Of a DNA stretch of 64,000 bases, positions 1 to 11,063 are shown in pieces. Origin of the DNA: Embiotoca jacksoni (lineage: Eukaryota > Chordata > Actinopteri > Embiotocidae); NCBI GenBank assembly GCA_022577435.1, contig JAKOON010000026.1:4762142-4826141 (forward strand), given 5' to 3'. How positions within the stretch are numbered: position 1 is the first letter of the stretch; every line of letters starts with the position of its first letter. The translations under genes and the position numbers were made by a program. The notes below the pieces were generated by a model, which saw only the letters and a list, made by a program, of their open reading frames with translations, was not told the origin of the DNA and searched no databases.

Positions 1-115
1 CGAGTGAAGCCCGGACTGCTGATAGAGATTTTTTTTATTTTTGTATTTATAACCACCGCGTTTTAAAAGAAGAGATAAAAAAAAAAAAAATAGAAAAGCC
101 GAGAATGACACTTAC

Positions 116-280
116 TTGACAGTTGCCCATTTCTGCGGTGTTAATCCGGCGGCAGCAGCTGATCCGTCGGTGAAAAGTTGTTCGATTTTAAGGGATGATT
201 TTTAATTTTTTTTTCTTGTCGTCTCCGCAAACAAACTGCGGCCCGGAGAGAAGGAGAAACGGGAATGTGACGTCACCACG
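116..280 (-). promoter_or_regulatory. Possible first coding exon and promoter of a left-flanking minus-strand gene
   Basis: On the minus strand an ATG at 130-128 sits in a good Kozak context (GCAGAAATGG). After five codons (MGNCQ) it meets a strong donor, CAA|GTAAGTGTC, at 116/115. The preceding 150 bp are richer in GC and CpG than the surroundings. They contain a perfect palindromic CRE, TGACGTCA, at 268-275. MGNC would be a myristoylation/palmitoylation-type start if translated. The rest of the gene would lie left of base 1, so the product cannot be identified. Five codons are too few to exclude chance. Confidence 0.3.
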
Positions 281-639
281 GACCGCTGCACCGTCCGGTT
301 AACCATTTACGGGCCTGTTACCGTCTGTTTCAGTCTGGTTTAACACACTTAAAAAGATCCATCTCCAGCCAGGCATGGTCAAAGAAATATGAAATGATCT
401 GCTTTGAATAACAGTCAGTGTTTTATATGTTTTATTTATAGAGAGAAAATCAGTTACCTTGTTAGAAACTCTTCAAATGAAATCAAATAATCTCCCTTTA
501 CTCAAAAATGCATTTTTTTTTTTTCTGGGATTATGTAAATATTTTTCAAATGTACAAGTCACTATGGTACACAAAAATGATAATAGTATAATATAAAGAA
601 CATAACAGATGCTTCATAAGTACTCCCTTCATAACTAAT
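281..639. other. AT-rich intergenic DNA
   Basis: Only short A/T runs are seen (for example 506-524). No gene or recognisable repeat is present. Confidence 0.6.
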
Positions 640-870
640 CCAGGAGTTTGAAAGTAACTCAAGTACTGGACTGAAGTACAATTTTGAGGTATTTGTATAT
701 TATTTCTTCCACTTCACCACATTTCAGGGAGAAATATTGTACTTTCTCCTCCACTACTACATTTATCTGAGCGTTTGAGGTACTTTTAAGATGACGATTT
801 GACACTACGACACACTGTTAAAGATTAAACTCAGTGGTTTCCAACCGGATGGTTTCGGATGTCCATGGGA
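640..870 (+). repeat. Old dispersed teleost repeat with hAT-like end
   Basis: The stretch contains AAGTACTGGACTGAAGTACA, CACATTTCAGGGAGAAATATT, TGTACTTTCTCC and CTACATTTATCTGA in order. This matches a very common teleost element whose consensus I know by sight (tandem AAGTAC-type motifs, then CCACTACATTT). It runs into TCAGTGGTTTCCAACC, the usual terminal sequence of teleost hAT-derived elements. The copy is diverged and its ends are approximate. Confidence 0.55.
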
Positions 871-1906
871 TGTTAACAGCTCCACCAGATAGTGGCCTTA
901 CCCTCAATAAATGTTGAAATGATCCGATATCTCAGATAAAAACAAAGATTTGAGAAAAAAGTAAAAAACAAAACTGATTTGTGGAAACATTAACGGTGTA
1001 TAACGGTGATGCATTCAGGGACTATTTTTAAGTAATTACTCAGTGATGTGTCACAAAAAAACGAACTAATGTTTAAAGTGTCTGTAATGAATGAGTGGAA
1101 AAAGAGAAAGTAAATGGAATACTTTTTAAACTGACTTCACAGTTTTCATATTGTTGTTTTTTTTTTAAACATTAATCCACAAAAATCTTCTGATTGAAAT
1201 AGTTTCTCCATTTTTTTTTTTTTTGTCCAACGTTCACATGAAACTACAATGAACCAAAAAGTTGCATCCGCTGAAGAATAAAGTCTTTAGCAGTATAATT
1301 ACCAACCGTGCCAGTTTACAATTCAACCAGCGGTGCATTCACTGCCCCTGCATCATAATTACTCACCCACGGAGGAGAGGGCCTCCGCTGCCCTTCACAA
1401 TAAGAGCTTTCACCTGCAAAAAAAACCAAAACTGTTCAAAATAAGAGCCTGATATCGTCACACTTACAAAACCGTGCAATTAACGAATGAGTCACTTCTC
1501 TTCAGTATATAATTACCTGCAGATTACCTGGAGGATCAATCAGGGAAACTATTTGAATAATAAAATTAAAAAAAAAAAAAAAGTTTGGCTGCTTATTCAT
1601 ACAATATAATGTCCAACTCCATAATGAGAAAGTATTCCACCAACATGCATCGTTTACACTCACTACAGCAGCAGGGTTTTTTGTTTTTTTTTATCAGTTG
1701 GCACATCGGTAGAAATATTTAGAGTTCGCTGTCCGGGCTGTTGTAATAAAACACTTTGTAAGCTCGCCTTAATCAATCATTTGCAATAACACTAATACCA
1801 GTTCATCAAACTTTAACCGCTCGCTCGCCGTTCAAAGTGCAGCTTCAGGTTTCAGTCAAACACTCTACAAATACACTTATTCTTAAATCACCCCCATGTG
1901 CATGTC
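871..1906. other. AT-rich intergenic DNA, no gene seen
   Basis: The sequence is AT-rich with T and A runs (1211-1224, 1568-1582, 1684-1692). Short open frames here lack any coding character. Confidence 0.6.
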
Positions 1907-1996
1907 AAATATGAAGCTGTAGCGTGTTAGCTTAGCATAAAGACCGGAAACAAGGGGACACAGCTTCCTTCGTCTGAAGGTGAAAAAAACATGCAA
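1907..1996 (+). repeat. Fragment of a teleost palindromic non-autonomous element (copy 1)
   Basis: The stretch AATATGAAGCTGTAG, TTAGCTTAGCATAAAGAC, GGAAACAAGGGG, ACAGCTTCC, TCTGAAGGT follows, in order, the arm of a highly repeated teleost element. A second, fuller copy is at 30236-30665. Confidence 0.65.
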
Positions 1997-2262
1997 GTAC
2001 AAGTATCGTTTTTTACATTTCAGGTATGCGGCGTTGCTGAGTTTTAAAGACGCTGAATGTGAAACTGTCACGCCTAAGACAGGACAAAGCGTGCCTATTT
2101 CACGCTTTGCCGTGACACTGGGGGCTCGCCTTGTGTTTGTTTTCCGAAGTCGTTCATAATGTTTGGTTCAGAATCTGTCTGCTGAAACAGCCCAAAATAT
2201 CTCCATATCTAAATCCTTTAACGGTGAAGTCGGAGAGTGCTGTTTGCCTGGCTGGGCCTCGG

Positions 2263-2266
<4 letters not shown>

Positions 2267-2294
<28 letters not shown>

Positions 2295-2295
2295 G
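2267..2295. repeat. Poly(G) homopolymer, 29 G
   Basis: An uninterrupted run of 29 G on the plus strand, 22 bp before a GGA/GGT tract. Such runs can form G-quadruplexes and are error-prone in sequencing, so the exact length may not be real. Confidence 0.9.
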
Positions 2296-2317
2296 TGTTC
2301 ATGTTCTTCATTTCACA

Positions 2318-2352
2318 GGAGGAGGTGGTGGTGGTGGTGGTGGAGGAGGGGG
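2318..2352. repeat. GGA/GGT trinucleotide tract
   Basis: AGGAGGAGGTGG followed by about six GGT units and GGAGGA. It lies beside the G29 tract and gives a 90-bp purine/G-rich block. Confidence 0.9.
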
Positions 2353-4538
2353 GCAAGGGGGTGGGGTGTCCCACCGAAGCCTTTATCACGGATCTGGGGA
2401 GGAAAACAAAGGCGGCATTCAGAGGCTCCGGGCGCTCTAATGTCACGCTGGCCCGGGACCCAAACTCACGTTATGACCTCGAACACATCTTGTTTGGAGT
2501 CTGACCAGCTCCTGCTGGTAACACTCACAGGCAGAGGATTGGTTTTGGGTTTTTTTTAGCCGCTAGAAGACGAATGTAACGTGTGGAAAATGGGAGTTTC
2601 ACTCTAAAACACTGCAGGAGGCAGCAAGAGTCTCATCGACCGACAAAGAAACACGTCGGGTCAAAAGGTTGTCTCGGGTCACGAGAGGGAACTTTTATCT
2701 TTCTTTTTTCTTTTTTTTTATGTCGTCACATTACAGCAACGACATTTACTTCCATCTGATCTCTTTTCGTCCCGCTCCTACCTTAACTTTTTTTTTTTTG
2801 GGGGGGGGGGGTATTTATAGGCTTTCATATTAAGGTTTCGTTTAACTTCAATTTTAGCTTTCGGAGTTGTTTACAACAGCAGACAGTTTGCACGGCACGC
2901 TCGCTTTTGAATTCTGTCAGCTCAGCGAAGTGATCAGGAGACCTTCCTGAGCACACTGAGGCTTTTTGTTTGCAGAGAACAATGCGGGGCTAAATAAACA
3001 ACGCCTTGTTTACCTGCTCGGGTGGTCAAACCCTTGCAGCGGTTGGGAGGCTTTCGGGTTGCTCCTTGCCGAGGCCCAGGTGGGGAGTTTGGGGGTCACG
3101 TGTTTCACGGCATCCCCCCCCGCCCCCCATATGAAATGCTGCAGAATAACACAATTTAAAGCAATTCAAGTGTAAGTATTTGGATCTCAATGACCTAAAC
3201 GCATACAGATATGACAAACTTTTCCGTCTGTCGTTTTCTCTCCTCTACCAACTTGCAAAGAGGTCTTTAGGTTTTTACTCTCCTGCAGGCAAAAATAAAA
3301 CGACACGGTTCTACTGTCAGCGTTTATTTGCGCAGGAGGAAGTCTGGAGAAACTCTCTCTGTGTTGACGTGTGACGTCTTTCAGTCTGGCATCCTCCTGC
3401 TGTGAAGCTTCCCCCTGGAAGAAACAGATTTTAAAAAGAACCTGTTGCTCTGACCGGTGATAATACGGTTCGTATTATGAGGTTAAACCCACTGCTAATC
3501 ACGGAGCAACACCGCCACCTCGTGGCCAAAGGCAGTCACTGCAGTTTAAAGTGGATTTAAAGGAAACGTCTGGTCTGTATTTGTGAGTGTCAACGCATGT
3601 GAAGAAAAGAGAACCATCAACCAATTGACTTTATTAAATATATATATATATCTTATTCATCTGTGTTATAAAGCAACATTAAATGAGCCACATCATTACT
3701 CTGGTTGAGCTCTTCATTACCATGAACACACACACTGTAGTTTATTTTCAATCGACACACCGGAAACATCTCAATAATAAAAAAAAATACAATATTACCA
3801 GGTTTATTATGAATGGGAGCAAAAAGTCTGTCAGCAATTTGAAACCTAAAGCGACGGCTGCAGGAAGTGATGAGGTCCTTTTGGGGTCGATGTTTACAAC
3901 AGTTCCTCTCGGTGTTTCTACCATCAGAGGATGAAAGTGTTTATGTTGAGATTTTTAAAGTCCTTTATGGAGTGAAATGTCAAATATTCTCAGATTTGTT
4001 GCCTTTATAGATTTTTTTTTTTTTTTTTTTTTTTAATTTCGTTGTAAATTGAATATTGTACAAAATAATATGCAAAAATTAAAAAAATATGGAGTTGTTC
4101 CCCTCAGGCTCTGTGACTCTGAGCTATTTTCTTCATTGAATGATTAATTCATCAATGAAAACAAAACCACTGCAACACTATACATTTGATGCACACACTG
4201 ATATGCATCGTCCCCTTAATTCTTTCTCTCATTTCTTGAGGTCATTTGAACTTTTACTTTCCACAAGCATGAGCAGCACATCATGTCAGCGGAGCTAAAT
4301 TAATCTCCCAGAAAACAAATGAATAAATCTGCTTTCGTAAGGCGGGCAGTCTTTCAGTGTGAGCCGTCCATTTAGCTCCTGCAGTATCACTAAAGCCCAC
4401 TCGTGATAAGTTGTACTATCGGGCTGACTCACTCGCACTCCCTCTCAGAGTGACTGCAAACACTGGTGGAGCCGAACTTCCTCCGGGTTTCCCCGGAGCG
4501 GACGGGTCGTACCGTCACAGTTTCCTGTCGGACCATCT

Positions 4539-4735
4539 AAAAAAAAAAAAAAAAATTTAAATCCCGTGGGGCGTGTCTGTTTGATTGACAGGCCCGTGGC
4601 GCAGTCAGGTTTCTGCTACAGGTGGGCGGGGCGTAATGTCTTCGGAGATGGAATCAGATTTGCATTTCGACCAAATATGGTCACTTCTGGCGCCAAAACA
4701 GCAACAAAGGCCGAAACGTCATGCTTTGGAAGTAA
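4539..4735 (+). repeat. Dispersed teleost repeat, family 1, copy A
   Basis: A poly(A) run precedes TGTTTGATTGACAGGCC, then GGCGCAGTCAGGTT, GGTGGGCGGGGC and, about 50 bp later, CAAATATGGTCACTTCTGGC. The same blocks in the same order occur on the opposite strand at 49685-49940. The pattern is a common non-autonomous percomorph repeat; I cannot name its class with certainty. Confidence 0.7.
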
Positions 4736-4739
4736 CGTA

Positions 4740-5790
4740 CTTACGCGTTTCATACAAAAAAACACTTCTGCTTTCTCTCAGACTCAAACACTCAATCGCC
4801 CCCGTCCTTGGACCTGCACAACGGATGGAATAAATAATAAATAATAAATAAATCAGCGTTTTATTTCCCTCTGACGCCTCTTTCAACTTTCATTTTCTAC
4901 TCATCTTGTTTTTCCTCGTCTCGTCACTTCTTCGGAGTATCGTGAAACGCCCGTCGCGGCGTGATCCAGGCGTCTCCGTCACAAACCGTTTGAGAGCGAG
5001 CGAGCGACCGGCGGCGCGTGAACGGTCCCACGTCGGTGCCCCGAGAGAGGCCGGCTCGCCGCGGTCAGTCGGCCGCCTCGCACGCTACCCGGAGGCAGAA
5101 CACGGAGAAAGATAACGCACACTTACCTTTCTGGAAATTGCTGTAATTGAGTGATTAAGCGCGATGACGTCAAACGAAAGCCTCTTTTTTTTTTTTTACT
5201 CCCGCTGAATGAACCTTCGCTTCGTTCACACACGTCGGTACGACTGTGACTCACCGGCGTCCCGGCCTTGGGCTTCGCGCTCGGCTGGTGTGTTTTGCGC
5301 TCTGCAGTCGTCCCTGGAGAAAGACAGTGAATTTCTTTTTTTGTTCTTTTTCTTTTTGCCACCTTGTGTAAAAAAATAAAAAAATAAATAAAAATCGAAA
5401 CAAATTGGATTATGAGATGAGTGAACTTGCCTTTATTCCTCTTGTGATGTCTCCACTTGAGCGCGTACGGTTGTAATTACTGTCATCCTGTGTTCATCAT
5501 CGGCGTGATTTGAGCGATTCGAAAGGAAATATCTGTATGTTTTTTTAAATGGACCAAATTTATGGATTACCTTTCGGCGACTGACGTTAAATCTTGGTAT
5601 GCGAGTGGAAATTTGTTTGGTCAGTGCCATTTGTGGCCACAGGGGTCACTCTCGAGCGACAATTATTTACAAGGCGGCCGGTTGTTTTATTGTATTTCCT
5701 CCGCACGCAGGCGTCCAACGCTCACGCAAGGAAACACAAACGTCTGAAGCTCAGGGGAGGGTGGCGCTATCGTTTCACTTTGTGTGGACG
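4740..5790. other. CpG-rich intergenic stretch
   Basis: The 4900-5300 part is richer in CpG than the surroundings (for example GAGCGAGCGAGCGACCGGCGGCG near 4995). It could be a promoter-like CpG island, but I find no exon, TATA box or conserved coding frame. GTGGCCACAGGGGTCACTC near 5630 resembles a repeat end. Confidence 0.4.
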
Positions 5791-5794
5791 CAGC

Positions 5795-6090
5795 TCGGGC
5801 TCATAAATATCTAATGAGTCCGGTGATTGATGACATCCTGGGTTTCGGTAACACTAATAACAACATTGATTACAGGAGTTCATCTCTGAAAAAATACTGC
5901 ATGTCAATTTTGGGCCGCGGCCGTTATCTGAAGTCGGTCTTTGGATATCACGGAGCAGCCGGCCTCATCCTGTCAGCCGGGGAGATAAATTGCCTATTAG
6001 CCCTTTGGGTTTATGATAATTTTGTGCAATCAATCATATCCTAAGAATAGCTGCCAAGGAGGCTCATCTCATTTGGAATAATAAAAGGCG
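5795..6090. promoter_or_regulatory. Candidate enhancer-like block with PBX/MEIS and homeodomain motifs
   Basis: The block is non-repetitive and dense in developmental-factor motifs. It has TGATTGATGACA (PBX-type TGATTGAT merged with MEIS-type TGACA) at 5824-5835, CAATCAATCA at 6027-6036, and GATAAATTGCC near 5984. No coding frame is convincing. Conservation cannot be tested here. Confidence 0.25.
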
Positions 6091-6751
6091 GAGTTCACAT
6101 GTGTGAAATGTGTGGTTATCAGTGGTTCTGGTTATTTTGTGTTTAACGGGAGCGGCGACTGTTTTCTTCGTCCGTCTGTCCGAACAAATGTAAAAGACGT
6201 TCTCGAAGCTTCCCGACGTGTCGTCAGAGTTAGAAGTTTTAAGGTTAATCCCATTTCTTGGACTTAAAAGCGAGATGGACAATTTCCTAAAAAATAAAAA
6301 CTTCCAAGTTTAAATGAACTCCTCTCACAATCAAAAACAAACCGCTGCTTTTGTGAAACCGGACCCATTCCTCTAATAAAGCACAAGACTTCCTCGTAGA
6401 AATCCTGATTCCATCCTCGTTTTCTCGTTCGATTGTGATCCCGGCTCGTTTTTCTGGCCTTCTTTGGCTCCTCTGACTGCCCACTTGTTGCCTGTTATGC
6501 CTCCAGGCTAAATAAAGCCTGCTTTTTTATCCCACCACTTCTCAATAAAGAATCGTTACGCAAAGTGTCCAACCCACAGTCTGTCACATCCATCCCCCTC
6601 TTCTTCTTCTTCTTTTTCTTCTTCCTCCTCCTCCTTCTCCGTGCTGTTAGCGTGGTCGGTTTGGCTTCAGGAAGAAGGAAAGAAACTAAAATGGGCAGAT
6701 AACGAGGAGACAATCGGGGAAACAACATTTTTTCCTACGAGACCCGAGTCG

Positions 6752-6801
6752 CTCGGACGACCTCTCGGACGACCTCTCGGACGACCTCTCGCCTCTCGCC
6801 T
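6752..6801. repeat. Short tandem repeat, 12-bp unit x3
   Basis: The unit CTCGGACGACCT is repeated three times without mismatch (6752-6787). It is followed by two CTCGCCT units. The copies are identical, so the array is recent. Confidence 0.9.
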
Positions 6802-7308
6802 CTCCTCTTTCCTCTCCAGCTGCTGCTTTCAGGTGTTTTTGGGATGAAGGCGAGAAGCTGCGACGGTGCCGTCGTGATGCCCAAATGCTGAAACCGGGAG
6901 AAAAAAGAAAAGAAAAGAAAAGAAACCTCTGAAAGCTTTTCAGAAAAGAGTCAAAGTTGTGAATGCCAGCTCGCTTTTTTTTGTTTGTTTTGTTTCCGCC
7001 CGCCTGTTTAAACAACGACGTGAGCTTCAAGGTTTTTTTTTGTTTTTGTTTTCTAACGAGCTGCGTTCCGGTCAAAGCGGGACATTATTTTTCATCTTTT
7101 CGACGGGGGCACTAAATTACTCATCGGACCGCCTATTCATCATCTCGCGCTCCCGCGTCTGTAATTGAAACGGCTGAGTGTGCACCTGAACGCTGCGTCG
7201 GTGAGTGTGTTGCAGCCTGGATTTGTTCCTCCAGTTGTGGAGGTGGTAGCGGTCGGCGGAGGAGCTCTCTGTGAGTCATGCAATGCGCGCTCCACATCAC
7301 GAGGGCCT

Positions 7309-7334
7309 CTTCCTCCTCCTCCTCCTCCTCCTCC
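7309..7334. repeat. CTC trinucleotide tract
   Basis: About eight CTC units lie in a CpG-rich stretch. Confidence 0.9.
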
Positions 7335-7418
7335 GAGCGATGCAGCCACCGTCGAGGCCGGTAAACGTTCGGCGTGGGCGTCCAGACCAGAGCCCCCCCT
7401 CCCTCTCCCTCCCCCCCT

Positions 7419-7419
<1 letters not shown>

Positions 7420-7481
<62 letters not shown>
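7420..7481. repeat. CA microsatellite
   Basis: A perfect CA repeat of about 31 units, preceded by a C/CT-rich run. Confidence 0.97.
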
Positions 7482-7483
<2 letters not shown>

Positions 7484-8755
7484 AAAGGTGCGTTTACCGG
7501 TTCGTCTGTCGTCAGTCAATAAACATCAACCGCATCACCACGACGACATCAACGTCCCCGTCTCCAGTTCAAAGCTTCCGTCTCCGGTGTCGGACGCGAA
7601 CGTTCCCGCTCGATCTTCATCGGGAAATCCGGGTCGACGACCCGGATCTGTTTTGTTTCGACGTCGCCCGCTTCCCCTTCAGTCTTTTTTTTTTTTTTTT
7701 TTTGTCCGTCACGTTTCACCTGACGTCGCCAGTGTTGTCGTCCCGCTGCCGACGACGTCGAGGAGTAGCTCCGCGTCCTGAGGTCGGTCGCCACGCACAC
7801 GGCATCGGCTTCATTTTGACCCCGGTTTCTGCCCCCCCCCCCCCGATAAACCCCCCTTGAAAAGAAGTAAATGGAATTTTACGTAAGATAAAAAAACAGG
7901 CATTAAATTGTTAAACCGGAGAAATTGTTGTGTCTTTCGTTTTCCGGGCGAACTGGAACCAGGTGTAAAAACCTGCAAATTGAACCAGAACCACCAACAA
8001 GTTTTTAAATCTGAAAAACGCGTCCTTTTTGTCAGCAGCGTGTGAACGTTTCCTCAAACTGAACGCTCAAAACGATCCCTGTTACCGTTTTCTGATCTGC
8101 TGCCTCTGCTTCGGTGTTTTAAACGAAATGACTCAGTCTGACGTCACCTGAACTTTAAGAAGTTCGTATGTTAACGTCGGCGTTCGACGCCGTTTGAACT
8201 TTTTAAAGAGTAACGGTTTGTGCGGTAAATTTGCAGAAATAATGAAAGCTGTTTCAATTTCATGTCTTCAACTGTGAAAGCCAAAAGCCGAGTAACACCG
8301 CGAGTAAACTGGGTGTCGAAGGGAAGTTTTTGTTTGAGTTTTGTCGACAGATTCTTAACTGTAGTCTGGAAAGAGTCAACATATCAGACGGATATCAGTC
8401 TGCAAATCAGGGTACCAGACTTTGCTATTTTTCTTATTAACTTATCAAACGATCCTTTTTTTTTTTCTTCAAAACGATCAAAACGTCCCGAAATTGACGC
8501 GAGACGTTGGGTGCGGTGAAAGATAAATCGAAAGCTTTTCGGCATAAAAGAAAACGACAGGACTTCTGGGTATTAAAGGTTCCTTCGGTGGTTTTCAGGG
8601 ACGATGGGAGGAACCGGAATGGAAGTTAATGATGTCGTCGTGGTCCTGAACGCGTGCGTCGGCTCGCATCTCCCACTCTGTTCACCCCCACACATCTCTG
8701 TGAGTCACGGGTCCACCACGACACATGAGACATCCTCACCCCTCTCCCCCCCCCC

Positions 8756-8788
8756 TCCACCACCACCACCACCACCACCACCACCACC
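8756..8788. repeat. CCA trinucleotide tract
   Basis: About ten CCA units, preceded by a C9 run. Confidence 0.93.
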
Positions 8789-8869
8789 CCTCCCCTCCCG
8801 CATCAGAAAGACAGATGAGTCAGCGGCGGAGCATGCCGGCGATCAGCTTCCTCTCATCTTCCCCCGTCC

Positions 8870-8902
8870 CTCCTCCTCCTCCTCCTCCTCCTCCTCCTCC
8901 TC
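8870..8902. repeat. TCC trinucleotide tract
   Basis: About eleven TCC units, 80 bp from the CCA tract. The two could share a slippage-prone region. Confidence 0.93.
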
Positions 8903-11057
8903 GCGGCCGCCGTCCACCTCTACCCACCCGGCTCCTGCCATAAAAAAAACAACAACAACAAAAAAAAAAAGGCTGTGACTCTTTCGCCGATCACCGTCTG
9001 AGGTATTTAAAAAAAAAAAAAAAAAAAGTCCTGCCGAGCCGGACCGCGCTGTCCCGCTGTCCCGTGAAGACAGCCAAAAGAGACACGGCGCCGTCCGGCT
9101 GTGATTCTCACGAGCGCCGCGGGACGTCCCACTGGGCCGTCGGCGTGTTTTGCGGCCGCGGCAAAAAGCAGCAACATCTGCAACATCTGCCATTTATGGA
9201 GGTTCAGTTGAAACGAAGTGACTGTTCCGACGTGAAAAGCTTTGTTTTTTTTCTTTATTTGGTACGAATGAAAACTTGAGGGAACGGTTTCAGACTGACT
9301 TCACGGCGATAACAAACCAGAGATGCGGTAAAGTCTGCCTACGACGGAGGTGAAACGAAAGGAGAAATTCACCGGTGGCTTTTAATAGGATTTAAAAGCT
9401 TCTCCAGTTTAGTGAAACTTCACATCAGATCAATAAGTAGCAACGAAACACAGTCGTCCAATTAGAAAGGATTCGATTTGCAGGAGTTCAGTCAATGAGT
9501 CTTTTCTTTAGTATATTTTTTGAGGGCCAAATTTGATTTTAAAGTAGCATCAGTTGATTTTTTTTTTCTTTTTTTTTTGGGCCACTTGGGGGCAGTTGAG
9601 ACATGTTAGCAAACACTCGCCTGTTTCATCCAGCAGCCACTTTAGCATTGACAAACTTTAGAGGAAAAAAAAGCAGCGAAATGCTAAATAGTATTTTTGT
9701 CATTCGTTTTTTTTATTTTATTTTATTTTTTTGACGCGAGCCTGGCGTTACCGTGCGTCTGTGGAAACTCCACAGGGAATTGCCCCCTACTGGGCTCAGA
9801 CATCAGGTTTACTGAAAAAAACCCCGATCGGAGGCAGCTTCAACCGATCGGTTGTTTGCCGAAACTCTACGACCGCTGCAGCCGCATTCAGGAAAAAAGA
9901 AAATCACTCGACTTCGGCGTCGAAGCGGCTGAGCGACCGTTAATGCGGGCGGCGTCTCCAGAGTAAATTCACGGCGAAGAAAAAGTGCCAAACTGCCTCG
10001 TCATCATTATTAATATCATTATATTATTCGTGCACTACATTTCTACGCGTTTGATGTACGACTTATTATTATTATTATTACTATTTTACCGTCAAACCTA
10101 CTTTCTCCAGCCCCTCGGAAACCTCCCGCCTTTCCCCATTTTTCTCCGTCGCTCATGAACGCACCACATAGTCACCAGCCGCTTTGCTGAACTCTGCCTT
10201 CATTTTTGGATGACGCTGAACCAGCGGACCTTGGACTCCCACACGGAGCGCATCCGTCGCAACACTTCACGTTATCCATCGCGGGTAAACTGTTTTCCGC
10301 TCTAACGTTTCTCTATTTTAGTTCGCTGCAGCGGTATCGATCTTCTATTTATTAGAAAGGCTCGGAAAGTGCTCCGTAAACAGGGATCGATGCTAATACG
10401 TTGGCTTTACCCTTTTCTGCGCTGCTGTTCGGCTGCATCTCCGCCTCCGCGTTCAGAGACGCGTCGGTGACGTTTTATCGCGTGAACGCTCGCCGTGCGG
10501 GACTTATGGGGGCCGAAGTGGTATTAATAGCGCAGGTAACAATCTTCCCTCTGGCTCAGGAAAGACATAATTTCACCTTGGCCGATGATTATTTTGGAAT
10601 CGGAGATTTAACGGCGCTTGGAGTTTTTTGGTTGTTTTTTTTTTCCCCCCCGCAGGGGTCCGGAGTCAGCATTTGATACCGTCTTCTACCTCCGGCTTCC
10701 TGCGGAGCGTCCATCGATCTCGGCCCAAAACACCGCAGCGTCGCCGTGAAAGCGTTTCAGGACGGTCGCCAAGACGGCGCGTGTTCCAAAGTGGCGGTGA
10801 CGCACGAGGCCGGCGGAGGCCGGCGGGTTCGCTCCCGGCTGCGCGTCTGCACGAGCAGAAAAAAGGGAAATAAACCTGAGACGGCACAAAATGCATCACG
10901 GGAGCGTCTCGCATCGCCTTCCCGCGGGATCGTGGTTGAAGCGGAGCAACAAAAAAACAACAAACCACTTGCGGGGTCTTCGTTTCCAGGAGGCGACGTC
11001 TTTCAGTCGGAGCAAAAAAAAAACAAACAGTGAACGCGGTTGGTTTTCATATAAATA

Positions 11058-11063
11058 TTTATT
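11058..11063 (-). terminator. Candidate distal poly(A) signal AATAAA
   Basis: AATAAA occurs on the minus strand inside TGCAATAAATATTTATATG, followed by a G/T-containing stretch that could be the downstream element. It would end the longest gpr158 transcript. Confidence 0.4.

Larger units (their letters stand above)
1997..4538. other. Intergenic DNA with simple-sequence tracts
   Basis: Apart from the G29 and GGT tracts, this has a G run near 2800, a TA tract near 3640 and a T tract at 4012-4034. No exon, RNA gene or recognisable transposon end was found. Open frames over the G/GGT tracts are compositional. Confidence 0.55.
6110..11039. other. Intergenic DNA, CpG-rich with low-complexity tracts
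   Basis: The segment has many simple tracts (listed separately), CpG-rich patches at 7140-7800 and 10650-10950, and a repeat-like fragment near 9580-9660 (CCACTTGGGGGCAGTTGAG). Open frames up to 231 codons at 7165-7860 cross the CT and CA tracts and are compositional. No recognisable gene was found. Confidence 0.5.

Noticed and set aside
7165..7860. 231-codon plus-strand open frame
   Set aside because: It crosses CTC and CA microsatellites and a poly(T) run, so the frame is kept open by composition. No domain or splice context.
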